The notes under the pieces: model-generated
The model's database searches: none
Told to the model about the DNA's origin: nothing
What the model saw: only the letters and a program-made list of their open reading frames with translations
Program-made: the position numbers and the translations under genes
Shown: in pieces, positions 19,047 through 27,188 of the stretch
Position numbering within the stretch: the stretch's first letter is position 1
How the letters are laid out: every line of letters starts with the position of its first letter
Assembly: GCA_031551695.1 (NCBI GenBank)
Contig: JAVBNG010000016.1
Coordinates: forward strand, 62,001 to 126,000
Direction: 5' to 3'
Origin: JAAYCI01 sp031551695
GTDB taxonomy: Bacteria > Bacillota > Clostridia > Oscillospirales > Ruminococcaceae
DNA length: 64,000 nt

Positions 19047-20144
19047 CTATTTGAACTTCACTTCCACGCTGCCAAGGCCACATTCGATGTCAAAAAACGG
19101 CCGGTCGTGGTCTTCGTCGCCTTTTTGCGTGTCGGCGTTACCATTGAACTGCTGGGTGCCGATGGATGCGTGCCCCAGGTCCACCTGCGCGTTGTAGCCG
19201 TAGGTGTCCACCGCAGGCACCGTGGCCTTGATGGCCCCCACGTCGCAGTTGAGTTTCAGCAGCTCACTGGCCTCGCCCTCAAACTGGATGCTGCCGACGC
19301 TCACCTTCAATTCGCACTGTTTGCCCGAAAAGCCGTTGATCTCACCGTAGCCCACGTCGGTGGAAAAATCCGCCTCGGCGGCCTTGCAGTTTGTCGCCTC
19401 CATCTTGCCCACACTGTTCGAAAGTTCCAGCTGCGTCACGTCTAGCCCTTTCACACTCAGCAGGCCCAGGTCCAAAGACGCATCCACTTCGTAATTGCCC
19501 TTCGGCACAGTGATGGTGAACTCCATGGTCACGTCGTTGCCGTTTTTGTCATGGAAGCGGGGAAGCTCGTCCCATTTTTCCGTCACCGGCTTGATGGATT
19601 TCAGTTCTGAATGAAACTCGATATCCCACTCGCCGTTTTCAAATTCGCTGGTAAAATACTGCGAGCCGGCCACCGACAGGCCAAATTCATCGCCCTCTAC
19701 TATTTTAACATGCCCATAATCGATTTCCACGTCGATTTTTTGCACTTCTCCTTTGGCAAAGGGCAGCGCCGCCTGGTTCACCGCGCCGGCGCCGGCCACG
19801 GCGGAAGCTTCCACACTGTGCTCCGCGGCGCTTTCCTGATGCGCTTCGCCCGCAGCATGCACTTCCACTTCGCCGCTCTTGGCATATTCCATGTCCGTGG
19901 CGCTATCCCACTCGCCCCGGCCGTGCCAGTCGGCCAGGCGGGACATGGCGCGCCAGTTCATTCCCGCAAGCCAGTAGGGGGCGGCGCCAAGGTCCACTTC
20001 CTCGCTACCGGTGTCCATCACCATGCGGCCGTTTTCCAGCCCGATGTCCACCACCCGGCCGCCCATGGCAATGCCCACACTCATCAAAATCACGCCCATA
20101 AAAGCCAGCCCGCCAAATACGGCGAACAAAATTTTCTTTGCCAT
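19047..20144 (-). CDS. DUF4097-type beta-repeat protein with N-terminal membrane anchor
   Basis: A protein of 365 residues. A membrane segment at about 5-27 is followed by a region to about 130 with little structure. The rest is regular short beta strands (for example YEVDASLDLGLLSVKGLDVTQ and related units), as in DUF4097/LiaG-like proteins. The beta part should lie outside the membrane. It lies between the DUF1700 gene and the PspC gene, a frequent arrangement in Firmicutes. The function is unproven; a part in sensing or buffering envelope stress is inferred. A GGAGG site precedes the ATG. Confidence 0.8.
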   Translation of the reverse strand: MAKKILFAVFGGLAFMGVILMSVGIAMGGRVVDIGLENGRMVMDTGSEEVDLGAAPYWLAGMNWRAMSRLADWHGRGEWDSATDMEYAKSGEVEVHAAGEAHQESAAEHSVEASAVAGAGAVNQAALPFAKGEVQKIDVEIDYGHVKIVEGDEFGLSVAGSQYFTSEFENGEWDIEFHSELKSIKPVTEKWDELPRFHDKNGNDVTMEFTITVPKGNYEVDASLDLGLLSVKGLDVTQLELSNSVGKMEATNCKAAEADFSTDVGYGEINGFSGKQCELKVSVGSIQFEGEASELLKLNCDVGAIKATVPAVDTYGYNAQVDLGHASIGTQQFNGNADTQKGDEDHDRPFFDIECGLGSVEVKFK

Positions 20145-20163
20145 CGTAAACGCGCCTCCTTCC

Positions 20164-21228
20164 TTATTGTTCCGCGGCGGGTGCTTTGCCCAGCCAGCCG
20201 AACAGTTTTTTGAATAATTTTATGACGCCGCGGAACACCGCGGGAATTACCGTTTTAAACAGCTGGATGCCGCCGAAGAACGCCAGCAGCCCCAGCCCAA
20301 GCAGCAGCACGCCAACCCCCAGGGTAAGCAGGCCGGAAGCAAGCGACACACCCATGGCGATGCCGCCAAGCACGATAATAGCCACGCCGCCGGCCACAAA
20401 GACCACGCCCAGAATAAACGGGATGACCATACACATGATGAGGGCCAACAGCACCCCGGCCAACGCCCCGCCCAGGGGAACGATGCAAAAAATAAGCAGA
20501 GCGAACAAAACCGCTTTCAGCACCGTATCGATGGTTTGCGCGTCTTGCGGCTCGGCCGGCGGCACCACCGCGGGGTACACCGGCGGGTTTTGCGCATCTT
20601 GGCCTTCGGCGCCGGCCTGGCCCCTGTAATAGGGCGGGGGAAGCGGCGCTTCGGGCGCCTCGCCCATGCCAAAGGCTTCCGCCGTGGCATTTACCGCATG
20701 CCGTGCCGCGTCTCCGGCCTCATTTGCCACCTGGCCCACGGCTTCTTTTGCGTCACTCGCCATTTGCTTGGCGGCGCCTTGCACGTCTTTGCCGGCAGTG
20801 CTGGCCGCCGTGTGGGCATCGCTGGCCGCCTGGGCAATGGTCTTTCCGGCTGCGCGCGCGGCCTGGGCTATGGCGGCAGCCGCCGCCGACGCCACCGCCG
20901 CCGCGGTTTGTCCGGCACCCGTCGGTATTGCGGAATTCTCCGCCGCTTTTCCCGTGGGCGCCTGCCCCACGGCAGATGCGCCCTGTGCGCCCGCCGCATC
21001 ACTTGCCGCGGATGCTTCCGGCGGAACCCAGCCTTCGCTTTCGGCGGCGGCGCGAATTTCCGCATTTGCCTTTGTCGGGCTGCCCAGCTCCCGCAGCACT
21101 TCCACCTCGCGGTCGGGTCCTGCTTCGTCCAGATACTCTGTGTAATACTCCAGCGCGGCGGCCCGCTCGTCCGGCGGCAGATCTTGCAAAAGCGCCTCCA
21201 GCTCGTTCAAAAATTCCTGTTTGTTCAT
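20164..21228 (-). CDS. DUF1700 (HAAS) membrane protein
   Basis: A protein of 354 residues. Residues 1-70 form the HAAS/DUF1700 domain (MNKQEFLNELEALLQDLPPDE, YYTEYLDEAG, LGSPTKANAEI). A very alanine-rich linker with coiled-coil character spans about 75-190. The C-terminal part has four or more membrane helices rich in glycine and valine. The ATG overlaps the PadR stop as ATGA, so the two are translationally coupled. DUF1700 proteins are typically partners of PadR regulators in the same operon. The extended alanine-rich linker is unusual for the family. Confidence 0.85.
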   Translation of the reverse strand: MNKQEFLNELEALLQDLPPDERAAALEYYTEYLDEAGPDREVEVLRELGSPTKANAEIRAAAESEGWVPPEASAASDAAGAQGASAVGQAPTGKAAENSAIPTGAGQTAAAVASAAAAAIAQAARAAGKTIAQAASDAHTAASTAGKDVQGAAKQMASDAKEAVGQVANEAGDAARHAVNATAEAFGMGEAPEAPLPPPYYRGQAGAEGQDAQNPPVYPAVVPPAEPQDAQTIDTVLKAVLFALLIFCIVPLGGALAGVLLALIMCMVIPFILGVVFVAGGVAIIVLGGIAMGVSLASGLLTLGVGVLLLGLGLLAFFGGIQLFKTVIPAVFRGVIKLFKKLFGWLGKAPAAEQ

Positions 21229-21551
21229 CAGCTGACCCCTCCGAGCAACAAATTCTCAATCCGTTTGCGGTACGCCGCCCATTCGTCGCGGTACTGGGCC
21301 AACTTTTGGCCGCCGTCTTCCGTAATGGTGTAGTAGCGCCGGTTTCGCCCCGCGTACTCCTGGTCATACGCGGCCAGGCTGCCTTCTTTTTGCAGCCGCC
21401 GCAGCACCGGGTACAACGTGCTTTCGCTAATCTCCACCACCTCGCGCACATCCTGGGTAATTTTGTACCCGTAGGTGTCGCTTTGGCTTACCACGCTCAG
21501 TACCAATGCGTCCAGCAGCGCCGCGCCTGTGTTGAAAGTCACCGTTTCCAT
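21228..21551 (-). CDS. PadR family transcriptional regulator
   Basis: A winged-helix protein of 107 residues from METVTFNTGAALLDALVLSVV. The core SQSDTYGYKITQDVREVVEISESTLYPVLRRLQKEG is the PadR helix-turn-helix with the usual ESTLYPxLRRLxxEG signature, followed by the wing YYTITEDGGQKL. A GGAGGG lies directly against the ATG at 21551, which is too close to be ideal. A GTG at 21569 in the same frame is the other possible start. It is the first gene of the module and probably represses its own operon at the palindrome 21606-21620. Confidence 0.92.
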   Translation of the reverse strand: METVTFNTGAALLDALVLSVVSQSDTYGYKITQDVREVVEISESTLYPVLRRLQKEGSLAAYDQEYAGRNRRYYTITEDGGQKLAQYRDEWAAYRKRIENLLLGGVS

Positions 21552-21605
21552 CCCTCCGTCCGCAGGCACCGTGTGTGTTTTGCCGCCCGCATATACTACA
21601 ACGAG

Positions 21606-21675
21606 AACAACATTGTTGTTTCTTCAATATTGTAAATTTTATTAATATTATATTTAGTATAATATTGCTTGTCAA
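21606..21675 (-). promoter_or_regulatory. Perfect-consensus promoter and palindromic operator of the PadR operon
   Basis: On the minus strand TTGACA (21670-21675), 17 bases, then TATAAT (21647-21652): an exact housekeeping consensus. Downstream lies the perfect palindrome AACAACATTGTTGTT (21606-21620), a likely repressor site. The whole stretch 21600-21690 is strongly AT-rich. Confidence 0.75.
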
Positions 21676-21719
21676 TAGATATTGTAAAAAAATCAGCCGC
21701 AAACTTTGGCGCGGCCCCC

Positions 21720-21750
21720 TTGACATTCCATGCCGGAAAATGCTTATAAT
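21720..21750 (+). promoter_or_regulatory. Promoter of serA
   Basis: TTGACA (21720-21725), 19 bases, TATAAT (21745-21750). The spacer is two bases longer than ideal. It lies 78 bases before the serA start. Confidence 0.55.
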
Positions 21751-21827
21751 GTAGTGTATGTTTCGGCTTGCACCGCTTGCGGAAAAATGAATGATTACGG
21801 GCGCTGCCCAGAAAAAAGGGGAAGACT

Positions 21828-22988
21828 ATGTACACCATCAAAACACTGAACAAAATTTCCAAAAACGGCCTGTCCCGCCTGCCGGAGACTAGCTACTGCA
21901 TCGACGACGAGTGCGCCGCGCCGGACGCCATCATTGTGCGCAGCGCCAACATGCTGGAAGCCGAGCTGCCCGACAGCCTTTTGGCCGTGGCCCGCGCCGG
22001 CGCCGGCACCAACAATGTACCGTGCGACCGCTGCGCCGAAGAGGGCGTTGTGGTGTTCAATACCCCCGGCGCCAACGCAAACGCCGTGAAAGAGCTTGTG
22101 CTGGGCGGCATGGTGCTGGCCAGCCGCGACGTGGCGGGCGGCCTTGCCTGGGCGCAGACCCTTGCCGGCGAAGGCGACAACATGGGCAAAGTGGTGGAAA
22201 AAGGCAAAGGCCAGTTTGTTGGCCCGGAGCTGATGGGCAAGACCCTCGGCGTCATCGGCCTTGGCGCCATCGGTTACAAGGTTGCCAACATGGGCGTCGC
22301 CCTTGGCATGAACGTCGTCGGCTATGACCCGTTCCTCACCGCCGAAGCCGCGAAAACCGTTGCGCCCGACGTGAAAAAGGTGGAGACGCTGGACGAGATT
22401 TACGCCGTGTCCGATTACATTTCCCTGCACCTGCCCGTGAACAACGAGACCCGCGGCATTGTGGGCGATGCCACCCTGCCCAAAATGAAGGACGGCGTGC
22501 GCATTTTGAACTTTGCCCGGGGCGATTTGGTAAACACCGAGGCTATGTTGAAAGCCCTGGAAAGCGGCAAGGTGGCCGCCTATGTCACCGACTTCCCCTC
22601 GGCCGACTTCATCGGCAAAAAAGGCGCCATCCTCATCCCGCACCTGGGCGCTTCCACGCCGGAGAGCGAAGAAAACTGCGCCGTAATGGCCGCCGACCAG
22701 ATCAAGGATTTCCTGGAAAACGGCAATATCATCAATAGCGTAAACATGCCCCGCCTTGTGGTGGAACGCACCGGCGGCCCGCGCGTGGCCGTGGTGCACA
22801 AAGCCGGCGCCACGAAGGACGCCCTTGAAGCCGCGGCCAAGGGCGCGGGCCTCAATGTGGCCGCCGTGAACAGCGCTGCCCGCGGCGACTACGCCTACAC
22901 CCTCATCGACGTGACCGGCACGGCCGACGCCGCGGTGGACGCGCTGAAAGCGGTGGACGGCGTGCTGCGCGTGCGCGTGATTGCGTAA
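21828..22988 (+). CDS. serA: D-3-phosphoglycerate dehydrogenase
   Basis: A protein of 386 residues, the short form with a single C-terminal ACT domain. It has the NAD-binding loop GLGAIGYKVANMG, the catalytic-domain stretches RAGAGTNNVPCDR and NTPGANANAVKELV, and the catalytic histidine in HLGASTPESEENCAVMA. The ACT part is the last 75 residues (VAVVHKAGATKDALEAA to the end). It oxidises 3-phosphoglycerate, the first step to serine. GGGGAAG precedes the ATG. It is monocistronic, with its own promoter and a terminator 37 bases past the stop. Confidence 0.94.
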   Translation: MYTIKTLNKISKNGLSRLPETSYCIDDECAAPDAIIVRSANMLEAELPDSLLAVARAGAGTNNVPCDRCAEEGVVVFNTPGANANAVKELVLGGMVLASRDVAGGLAWAQTLAGEGDNMGKVVEKGKGQFVGPELMGKTLGVIGLGAIGYKVANMGVALGMNVVGYDPFLTAEAAKTVAPDVKKVETLDEIYAVSDYISLHLPVNNETRGIVGDATLPKMKDGVRILNFARGDLVNTEAMLKALESGKVAAYVTDFPSADFIGKKGAILIPHLGASTPESEENCAVMAADQIKDFLENGNIINSVNMPRLVVERTGGPRVAVVHKAGATKDALEAAAKGAGLNVAAVNSAARGDYAYTLIDVTGTADAAVDALKAVDGVLRVRVIA

Positions 22989-23024
22989 GACTGTTTCACG
23001 CGGTTTTATAAACCAATCGTACAA

Positions 23025-23054
23025 AGAAGCCGGGCCCCGAGGGGCCCGGCTTCT
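23025..23054 (+). terminator. Terminator of serA
   Basis: A perfect 14-bp stem, AGAAGCCGGGCCCC at 23025-23038 with its complement at 23041-23054, and a two-base loop. The T run after it is poor, so efficiency is uncertain. Confidence 0.65.
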
Positions 23055-23226
23055 GGTTTGCCTTGGGCAGGCATGTCCATACAATTATAACCAACACAAA
23101 ATATACAAGTAGTAGTTTTTTGTAAAAATCAACAATTCGGCAACGACGCAAGCCATCCTTTCGCACCCGAGCGCCCTAAGACACAGGCGTCTTTTGCGGC
23201 GCGTTGCCACCCGGCCGGGCACCGGC

Positions 23227-24420
23227 CTACACTTCCGTCAGTTTCACGTCAATGGCAATCTCTGCACTTCCGGCGGTAGAGTAAAAACTTTCGCGAATGC
23301 GGTCGCGCACCAGGCGGCCGTCGTCCAGGCTGTTCACAGACATCAGCATCACAAACTGGTTGCGCGAATAGCGGGCGATGGCGTCCGCCTTACGCAGGTT
23401 GTTCATGGCCACCACTTTAAATTCCGCCATGGCGCGGGTGGTGTCGTACTGGGTGGCGGTGTGGCCCTTCATGGCCGTGAGTGTAAACAGCGCCAGCACC
23501 AGAATCTGCCCGTTGCGCTCGGCCGAGCGCTTCAGAAAGGAATACATGTGCTTCAGGGTGGAATAGCCGCAGAAATAGGCGCCGCGCTGCGGCCGGGACG
23601 ACTGCTCTGAGCCCGACAGCTCCGTTTTGATCACGATGATGTCCTGCTCGGTTTTGTTGATGCGCTCACTGGCCGCGTTGAAAATGCGCTGGGCCTCGTT
23701 TGGCGGCTCGCCGCCGAGGTTGTCTTCATAATCCTGCGACACCTTCGAATAGGTGGTGACGATAACGCGGTACATCTTCAGCGCTTCCAGCGCACGGAAC
23801 ATGTACACCACGGTTTTTTCGTCCAGAGGGTCGTAGGCCGAGGCCGACGTGGTAATTTCAAGCAGGTCCTTGTATTTTTCGGCCTCCCAGTAAAACTCGC
23901 ACATCTTGTGCACGCAGGCCATGTATTTGCGCCGATAGCCAAGGGCAATGGGCACCACCCAGAGGTCCTGGTCCAGCTGGGGCAAAAATTCCCCCTTGTA
24001 CGCATCAATGGCTTCGCGGCAAAAATCCGACACCTCCGCCGCATTTTTCGCGGTGTCCACCCGGCCGCACAGTTCGGTAAACCGGTCCACGTCGGCGTCC
24101 ACGGCGACGGCCGGGTCAAACCGGTAGCCGCCGGTGGAGTAGATGATGGGACTGTCGGTAAAGCTTTCGCCGCCGCACAACTCCTTGCGCAGGCTGTATA
24201 CCGCGTTTTTCAACACGTTGGCCGGGTCCGCCAGCATGTCGTCGCTCCACAGCATGGCAATCAGCTTGCGGTTCGACACAAACTTGTCCCGGTGCAGCAG
24301 CAAATAGCAAAACAGCTGCCACGGCTTCGTGAGCTTTTGCACATTTTGCACGATTGGCTCACCATTTACCCAAACGGAAAATCCGCCCAGCATCTCTACT
24401 TTTACGTTCTCTACCTGCAC
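23227..24420 (-). CDS. SARP/BTAD-type transcriptional regulator with degenerate GGDEF-like C-terminus
   Basis: A protein of 397 residues with a GTG start after GGGGGCGG. Residues 1-100 form an OmpR-type winged helix (KLTKPWQLFCYLLLHRDKFVSNRKLIAMLW, NVLKNAVYSLRKEL). Residues about 105-255 form the helical BTAD domain (YKGEFLPQLDQDLWV, EKTVVYMFRALEAL). The last 95 residues resemble a GGDEF domain: ILVLALFTL, then IARYSRNQFVMLM at 348-360. Tyr-Ser-Arg-Asn-Gln-Phe stands where active cyclases have GGDEF, so it cannot make cyclic di-GMP by that site. This domain order is unusual. The target genes are unknown; the DUF4367-like gene lies upstream on the same strand. Confidence 0.82.
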   Translation of the reverse strand: MQVENVKVEMLGGFSVWVNGEPIVQNVQKLTKPWQLFCYLLLHRDKFVSNRKLIAMLWSDDMLADPANVLKNAVYSLRKELCGGESFTDSPIIYSTGGYRFDPAVAVDADVDRFTELCGRVDTAKNAAEVSDFCREAIDAYKGEFLPQLDQDLWVVPIALGYRRKYMACVHKMCEFYWEAEKYKDLLEITTSASAYDPLDEKTVVYMFRALEALKMYRVIVTTYSKVSQDYEDNLGGEPPNEAQRIFNAASERINKTEQDIIVIKTELSGSEQSSRPQRGAYFCGYSTLKHMYSFLKRSAERNGQILVLALFTLTAMKGHTATQYDTTRAMAEFKVVAMNNLRKADAIARYSRNQFVMLMSVNSLDDGRLVRDRIRESFYSTAGSAEIAIDVKLTEV

Positions 24421-24470
24421 AAAACCGCCCCCAGACTACTATTTCAGACTACCTGTTAATATATATCGTA

Positions 24471-24499
24471 ATTATACCGTGTTTTTTTCCTCTTGGCAA
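24471..24499 (-). promoter_or_regulatory. Promoter of the BTAD regulator gene
   Basis: On the minus strand TTGCCA (24494-24499), 17 bases, TATAAT (24471-24476), about 50 bases before the GTG start. Confidence 0.6.
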
Positions 24500-24528
24500 C
24501 CGAAATGCACCGCCCGGTCGTAAAGCAA

Positions 24529-24560
24529 AAAAAGGCACGCCTATAAAAGCGTGCCTTTTT
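24529..24560. terminator. Terminator between the DUF4367-like and BTAD genes
   Basis: AAAAAGGCACGC at 24529-24540 pairs with GCGTGCCTTTTT at 24549-24560. It carries T runs on both strands and lies just past the stop of the gene at 24576. Confidence 0.85.
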
Positions 24561-24575
24561 CACTATTTTGGAATC

Positions 24576-25178
24576 CTATGCCACACTTTCGGCCACTGTG
24601 TGCATATCCGTGCCAGAAATGCCATCCGCGGCCACCAGGGCATAGCTGTAATCGCCGTTCACCCACACACAGGTATTCAATTTCTTTTCGGCGCTGCCTT
24701 CGTAGGTGCGCGTCACACCGCCGGTCTCCTGGGTTTGGGAATACGGGTACGCCTTGTCGCTGTAACTCAGGTCTTCATTTCCCTGGCCCACACGGTACAC
24801 CAGTGTTTCCTTGCCGCTCGTGTAGTTCACTTCCAGCACCGCGCCCTCCAACACCTTTACATCGTGCTGGGCGAAGCCGGCCGGCAAAGCCGACGGCAAA
24901 ACCGGCATGAAGCCAATCGCCTTCGCAGCCGCGTCCACGCTGGGGTACTGCGCGCCTGTCACCGGCGGCGCCGCCGCCACCTGCGCAACAGACGAACTGG
25001 ACACCGCGGACGCACCGCCTGTGAGCAGCGGCGCCACCAACACCGCGCCCACCGCCAGAACAATGCAGCAGGCAAGGATAACAGAGACGGATCTTCCGCC
25101 CTGTTTTGCAGCCCCGGCCGCGCCGGACGATTCCGAAACAGAATAATTGGCGTTTTTGCGCACAACCACTTTACTCAA
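24576..25178 (-). CDS. DUF4367-like single-pass membrane protein
   Basis: A protein of 200 residues with a probable TTG start and weak ribosome site. A membrane helix at about 31-53 is preceded by a short cytosolic part and followed by an outer domain. The end (KLNTCVWVNGDYSYALVAADGISGTDMHTVAESVA) matches the DUF4367 pattern of a final strand followed by a helix that begins with small residues. Such domains occur on anti-sigma-like and sporulation-related proteins. I see no sigma factor beside it, so the role is open. It is monocistronic with its own terminator. Confidence 0.65.
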   Translation of the reverse strand: MSKVVVRKNANYSVSESSGAAGAAKQGGRSVSVILACCIVLAVGAVLVAPLLTGGASAVSSSSVAQVAAAPPVTGAQYPSVDAAAKAIGFMPVLPSALPAGFAQHDVKVLEGAVLEVNYTSGKETLVYRVGQGNEDLSYSDKAYPYSQTQETGGVTRTYEGSAEKKLNTCVWVNGDYSYALVAADGISGTDMHTVAESVA

Positions 25179-25413
25179 AATGTAACAACCGCCTCAATGT
25201 TTTTTTGGAAGGCAACGCCTTCCTTGGTCCGTTGCTTACTGGTGATTGTATCACCCAATTATGAACAAATTATTAATAATGATTTGTTTCTGATTTTTAA
25301 ACAAAATTTCTCCCAAGTTTCCTAATACGATTTTAACAGTTTTTTTGCATAATACTGTGCAACATCCCCAATTTCTCTTTTCGGCTCCACTTTCGGGCTA
25401 TCGCCATAAAACA

Positions 25414-25441
25414 CCGGCATGCCGCGGCTGCGGCATGCCGG
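25414..25441 (-). terminator. Terminator of the HtrA gene
   Basis: A perfect 12-bp stem, CCGGCATGCCGC at 25414-25425 with its complement at 25430-25441, and a four-base loop. On the minus strand it is followed by TGTTTTAT. It is the only structure I see in the 297 bases between the two minus-strand genes. Confidence 0.75.
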
Positions 25442-25475
25442 CTGGGGAAACTATATTGCAAAAATGTCCGGTTTG

Positions 25476-26933
25476 TTACGCGCCCTTGCTTTCGCCCAGG
25501 GTCACGGTCAGGCTCATCTGGTGGCCGTCACGGTCAACGGAGAGCTCCAGCGTTTCGCCGGCTTTTTTCTCTTTCAGCACGTTGGTCAGGTCGCTTTGGC
25601 TGTTCACCACGGTGCCGTCCGCGCTGATCACGCGGTCGCCCGCTTCCACGCCGGCCGCCGCTGCGCCGCTGCCTGTGTCAACCACGGCAATGTACACGCC
25701 GCCGGAGGCAAAGCCGTTCATGGCGGCTTCTTCGTTGCTCAGTTCCACAATCTGCACACCCATCACCGGGCGGCCGGTCACATAGCCGTTTTCAATCAAA
25801 TCCTGCGCCACGGTCATGGCGTCGTTCACCGGAATGGAGAAGCCCAGGCCCTCGGCGCCGTTGCCGGAGGTTTTGGCGTTCACGATGCCGATCAGTTCGC
25901 CGCGCTCGTTGAACAGGCCGCCGCCGGAGTTACCGGGGCTCACGGCCGCGCTCATCTGGAACAGGTTCATTGTGGTGCCTTCCACTTCCACTTCGCGCTG
26001 GGTGGCCGAAATAATGCCGTTGGTCACAGTGCCGGAAAGTTCGCCCAGGGAGTTGCCGATGGCCAGGCAGAAATCACCCACCTGCACTTCGTCGGAATTG
26101 CCAATCACCGCCGCCTTCAGGCCCGTCGCTTCAATTTTCACCACGGCAATATCCTGCTGCGGATCTGCGCCCAGCACCGTACCTTCATACTCGGTGCCGT
26201 CCGCCAGTGTCACCAGCAACTTTTCGGCCCCGGCCACCACGTGGTTGTTCGTAATGATGGTGCCGTCCTCGCTGATGATGACGCCGCTGCCTGCGCCTGT
26301 GGCCGCCTGGCGCTGGCCGAAAAAATCACTCATCATCGCCTCGGTGGTAATAGACACCACACTGGGGCTGGCCTTTTGGGAAATCTCGCTTACGGAAAGG
26401 GCGCCGCTGCCGGAGGAGGCGGTTTTGCTGCCGCCCTCGCCGGCCGCCGGGGCCTGGTAAACCACGGTGGGCTGGGCATTGCCACCCACCACATGGGTGC
26501 TTACCACGCCGCCGCCAAACCCGGCCGCCGCGCAGGCCACCACAAGGCCGATGCTGGCCACCGCCTTACCCACATGGCTTTTTTTCTTCGGGGCGGTTTC
26601 GGGCATTTGCGCCCCTTGCACCTGCTGAGCTTGCTGCGCCTGTTGGCGCGCTTGCTCATAGGGCGTGTGCAGCGGGCTTTGCGCGTTTGCGGGGTTGTAT
26701 GCGTTGTAGGCCGGGCCCGCGCCGGAAGGCTGCTGGGTGTGCTGCGCCTGCCACGCCGCATAGGGCGAGGGCTGTGCCACCGGCTGCACCGGGGCCGCCT
26801 GCGGCGGCGCCACCGGCCGCGCGGAATAGCCGCCATGGTCCACCTGGGGCGCGCCATACCCGCCGGTGGGCGCGGTGTTCGGTGTGCCGGCGCCCTGCTC
26901 ACGGTCAAACTCATGATTGAATCCGTAGTCCAT
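25476..26933 (-). CDS. htrA: HtrA/DegP-type serine protease with N-terminal anchor and PDZ domain
   Basis: A protein of 485 residues from MDYGFNHEFDREQ. The ATG at 26933 stands seven bases after AAGGAGAG; an in-frame TTG two codons upstream is too close to that site. A proline- and glutamine-rich cytosolic stretch (1-115) leads to a membrane helix at about 124-146 and the trypsin-like domain. The triad is His231 (TNNHV), Asp261 (QQDIAVV) and Ser336 (GNSGGG). One PDZ domain fills about 385-480. It should act outside the membrane in quality control of exported proteins. The long low-complexity cytosolic tail is longer than in most HtrA proteins. Confidence 0.93.
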   Translation of the reverse strand: MDYGFNHEFDREQGAGTPNTAPTGGYGAPQVDHGGYSARPVAPPQAAPVQPVAQPSPYAAWQAQHTQQPSGAGPAYNAYNPANAQSPLHTPYEQARQQAQQAQQVQGAQMPETAPKKKSHVGKAVASIGLVVACAAAGFGGGVVSTHVVGGNAQPTVVYQAPAAGEGGSKTASSGSGALSVSEISQKASPSVVSITTEAMMSDFFGQRQAATGAGSGVIISEDGTIITNNHVVAGAEKLLVTLADGTEYEGTVLGADPQQDIAVVKIEATGLKAAVIGNSDEVQVGDFCLAIGNSLGELSGTVTNGIISATQREVEVEGTTMNLFQMSAAVSPGNSGGGLFNERGELIGIVNAKTSGNGAEGLGFSIPVNDAMTVAQDLIENGYVTGRPVMGVQIVELSNEEAAMNGFASGGVYIAVVDTGSGAAAAGVEAGDRVISADGTVVNSQSDLTNVLKEKKAGETLELSVDRDGHQMSLTVTLGESKGA

Positions 26934-27144
26934 TGTCAATCTCTCCTTATAATGTACGGGCGCCTCTTTGCTCCAGCTTCCTCGCCCGTCGTGATTGCTT
27001 TAACAATATAATAATTCTGTTTTGTGAAAATGCCGCAATGGCACGGTGAAAAGAATGTGAAAACGTTTTTTTACGCTTTGCCGCACCATCGCGCTAATTT
27101 TGCCGTTTCGTCGCCATTTGCTGGCAATGCGGGGCCCCGTATGG

Positions 27145-27150
27145 TATAAT
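27145..27150 (+). promoter_or_regulatory. Extended -10 promoter of the aro operon
   Basis: TATAAT at 27145-27150 preceded by TG and one base (TGGTATAAT). No good -35 is visible, which suits an extended -10 promoter. It lies 39 bases before the aroB start. Confidence 0.55.
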
Positions 27151-27188
27151 CACTCTGTTGTGAAACCGCACGGAAAGGGGCGAGCCGC

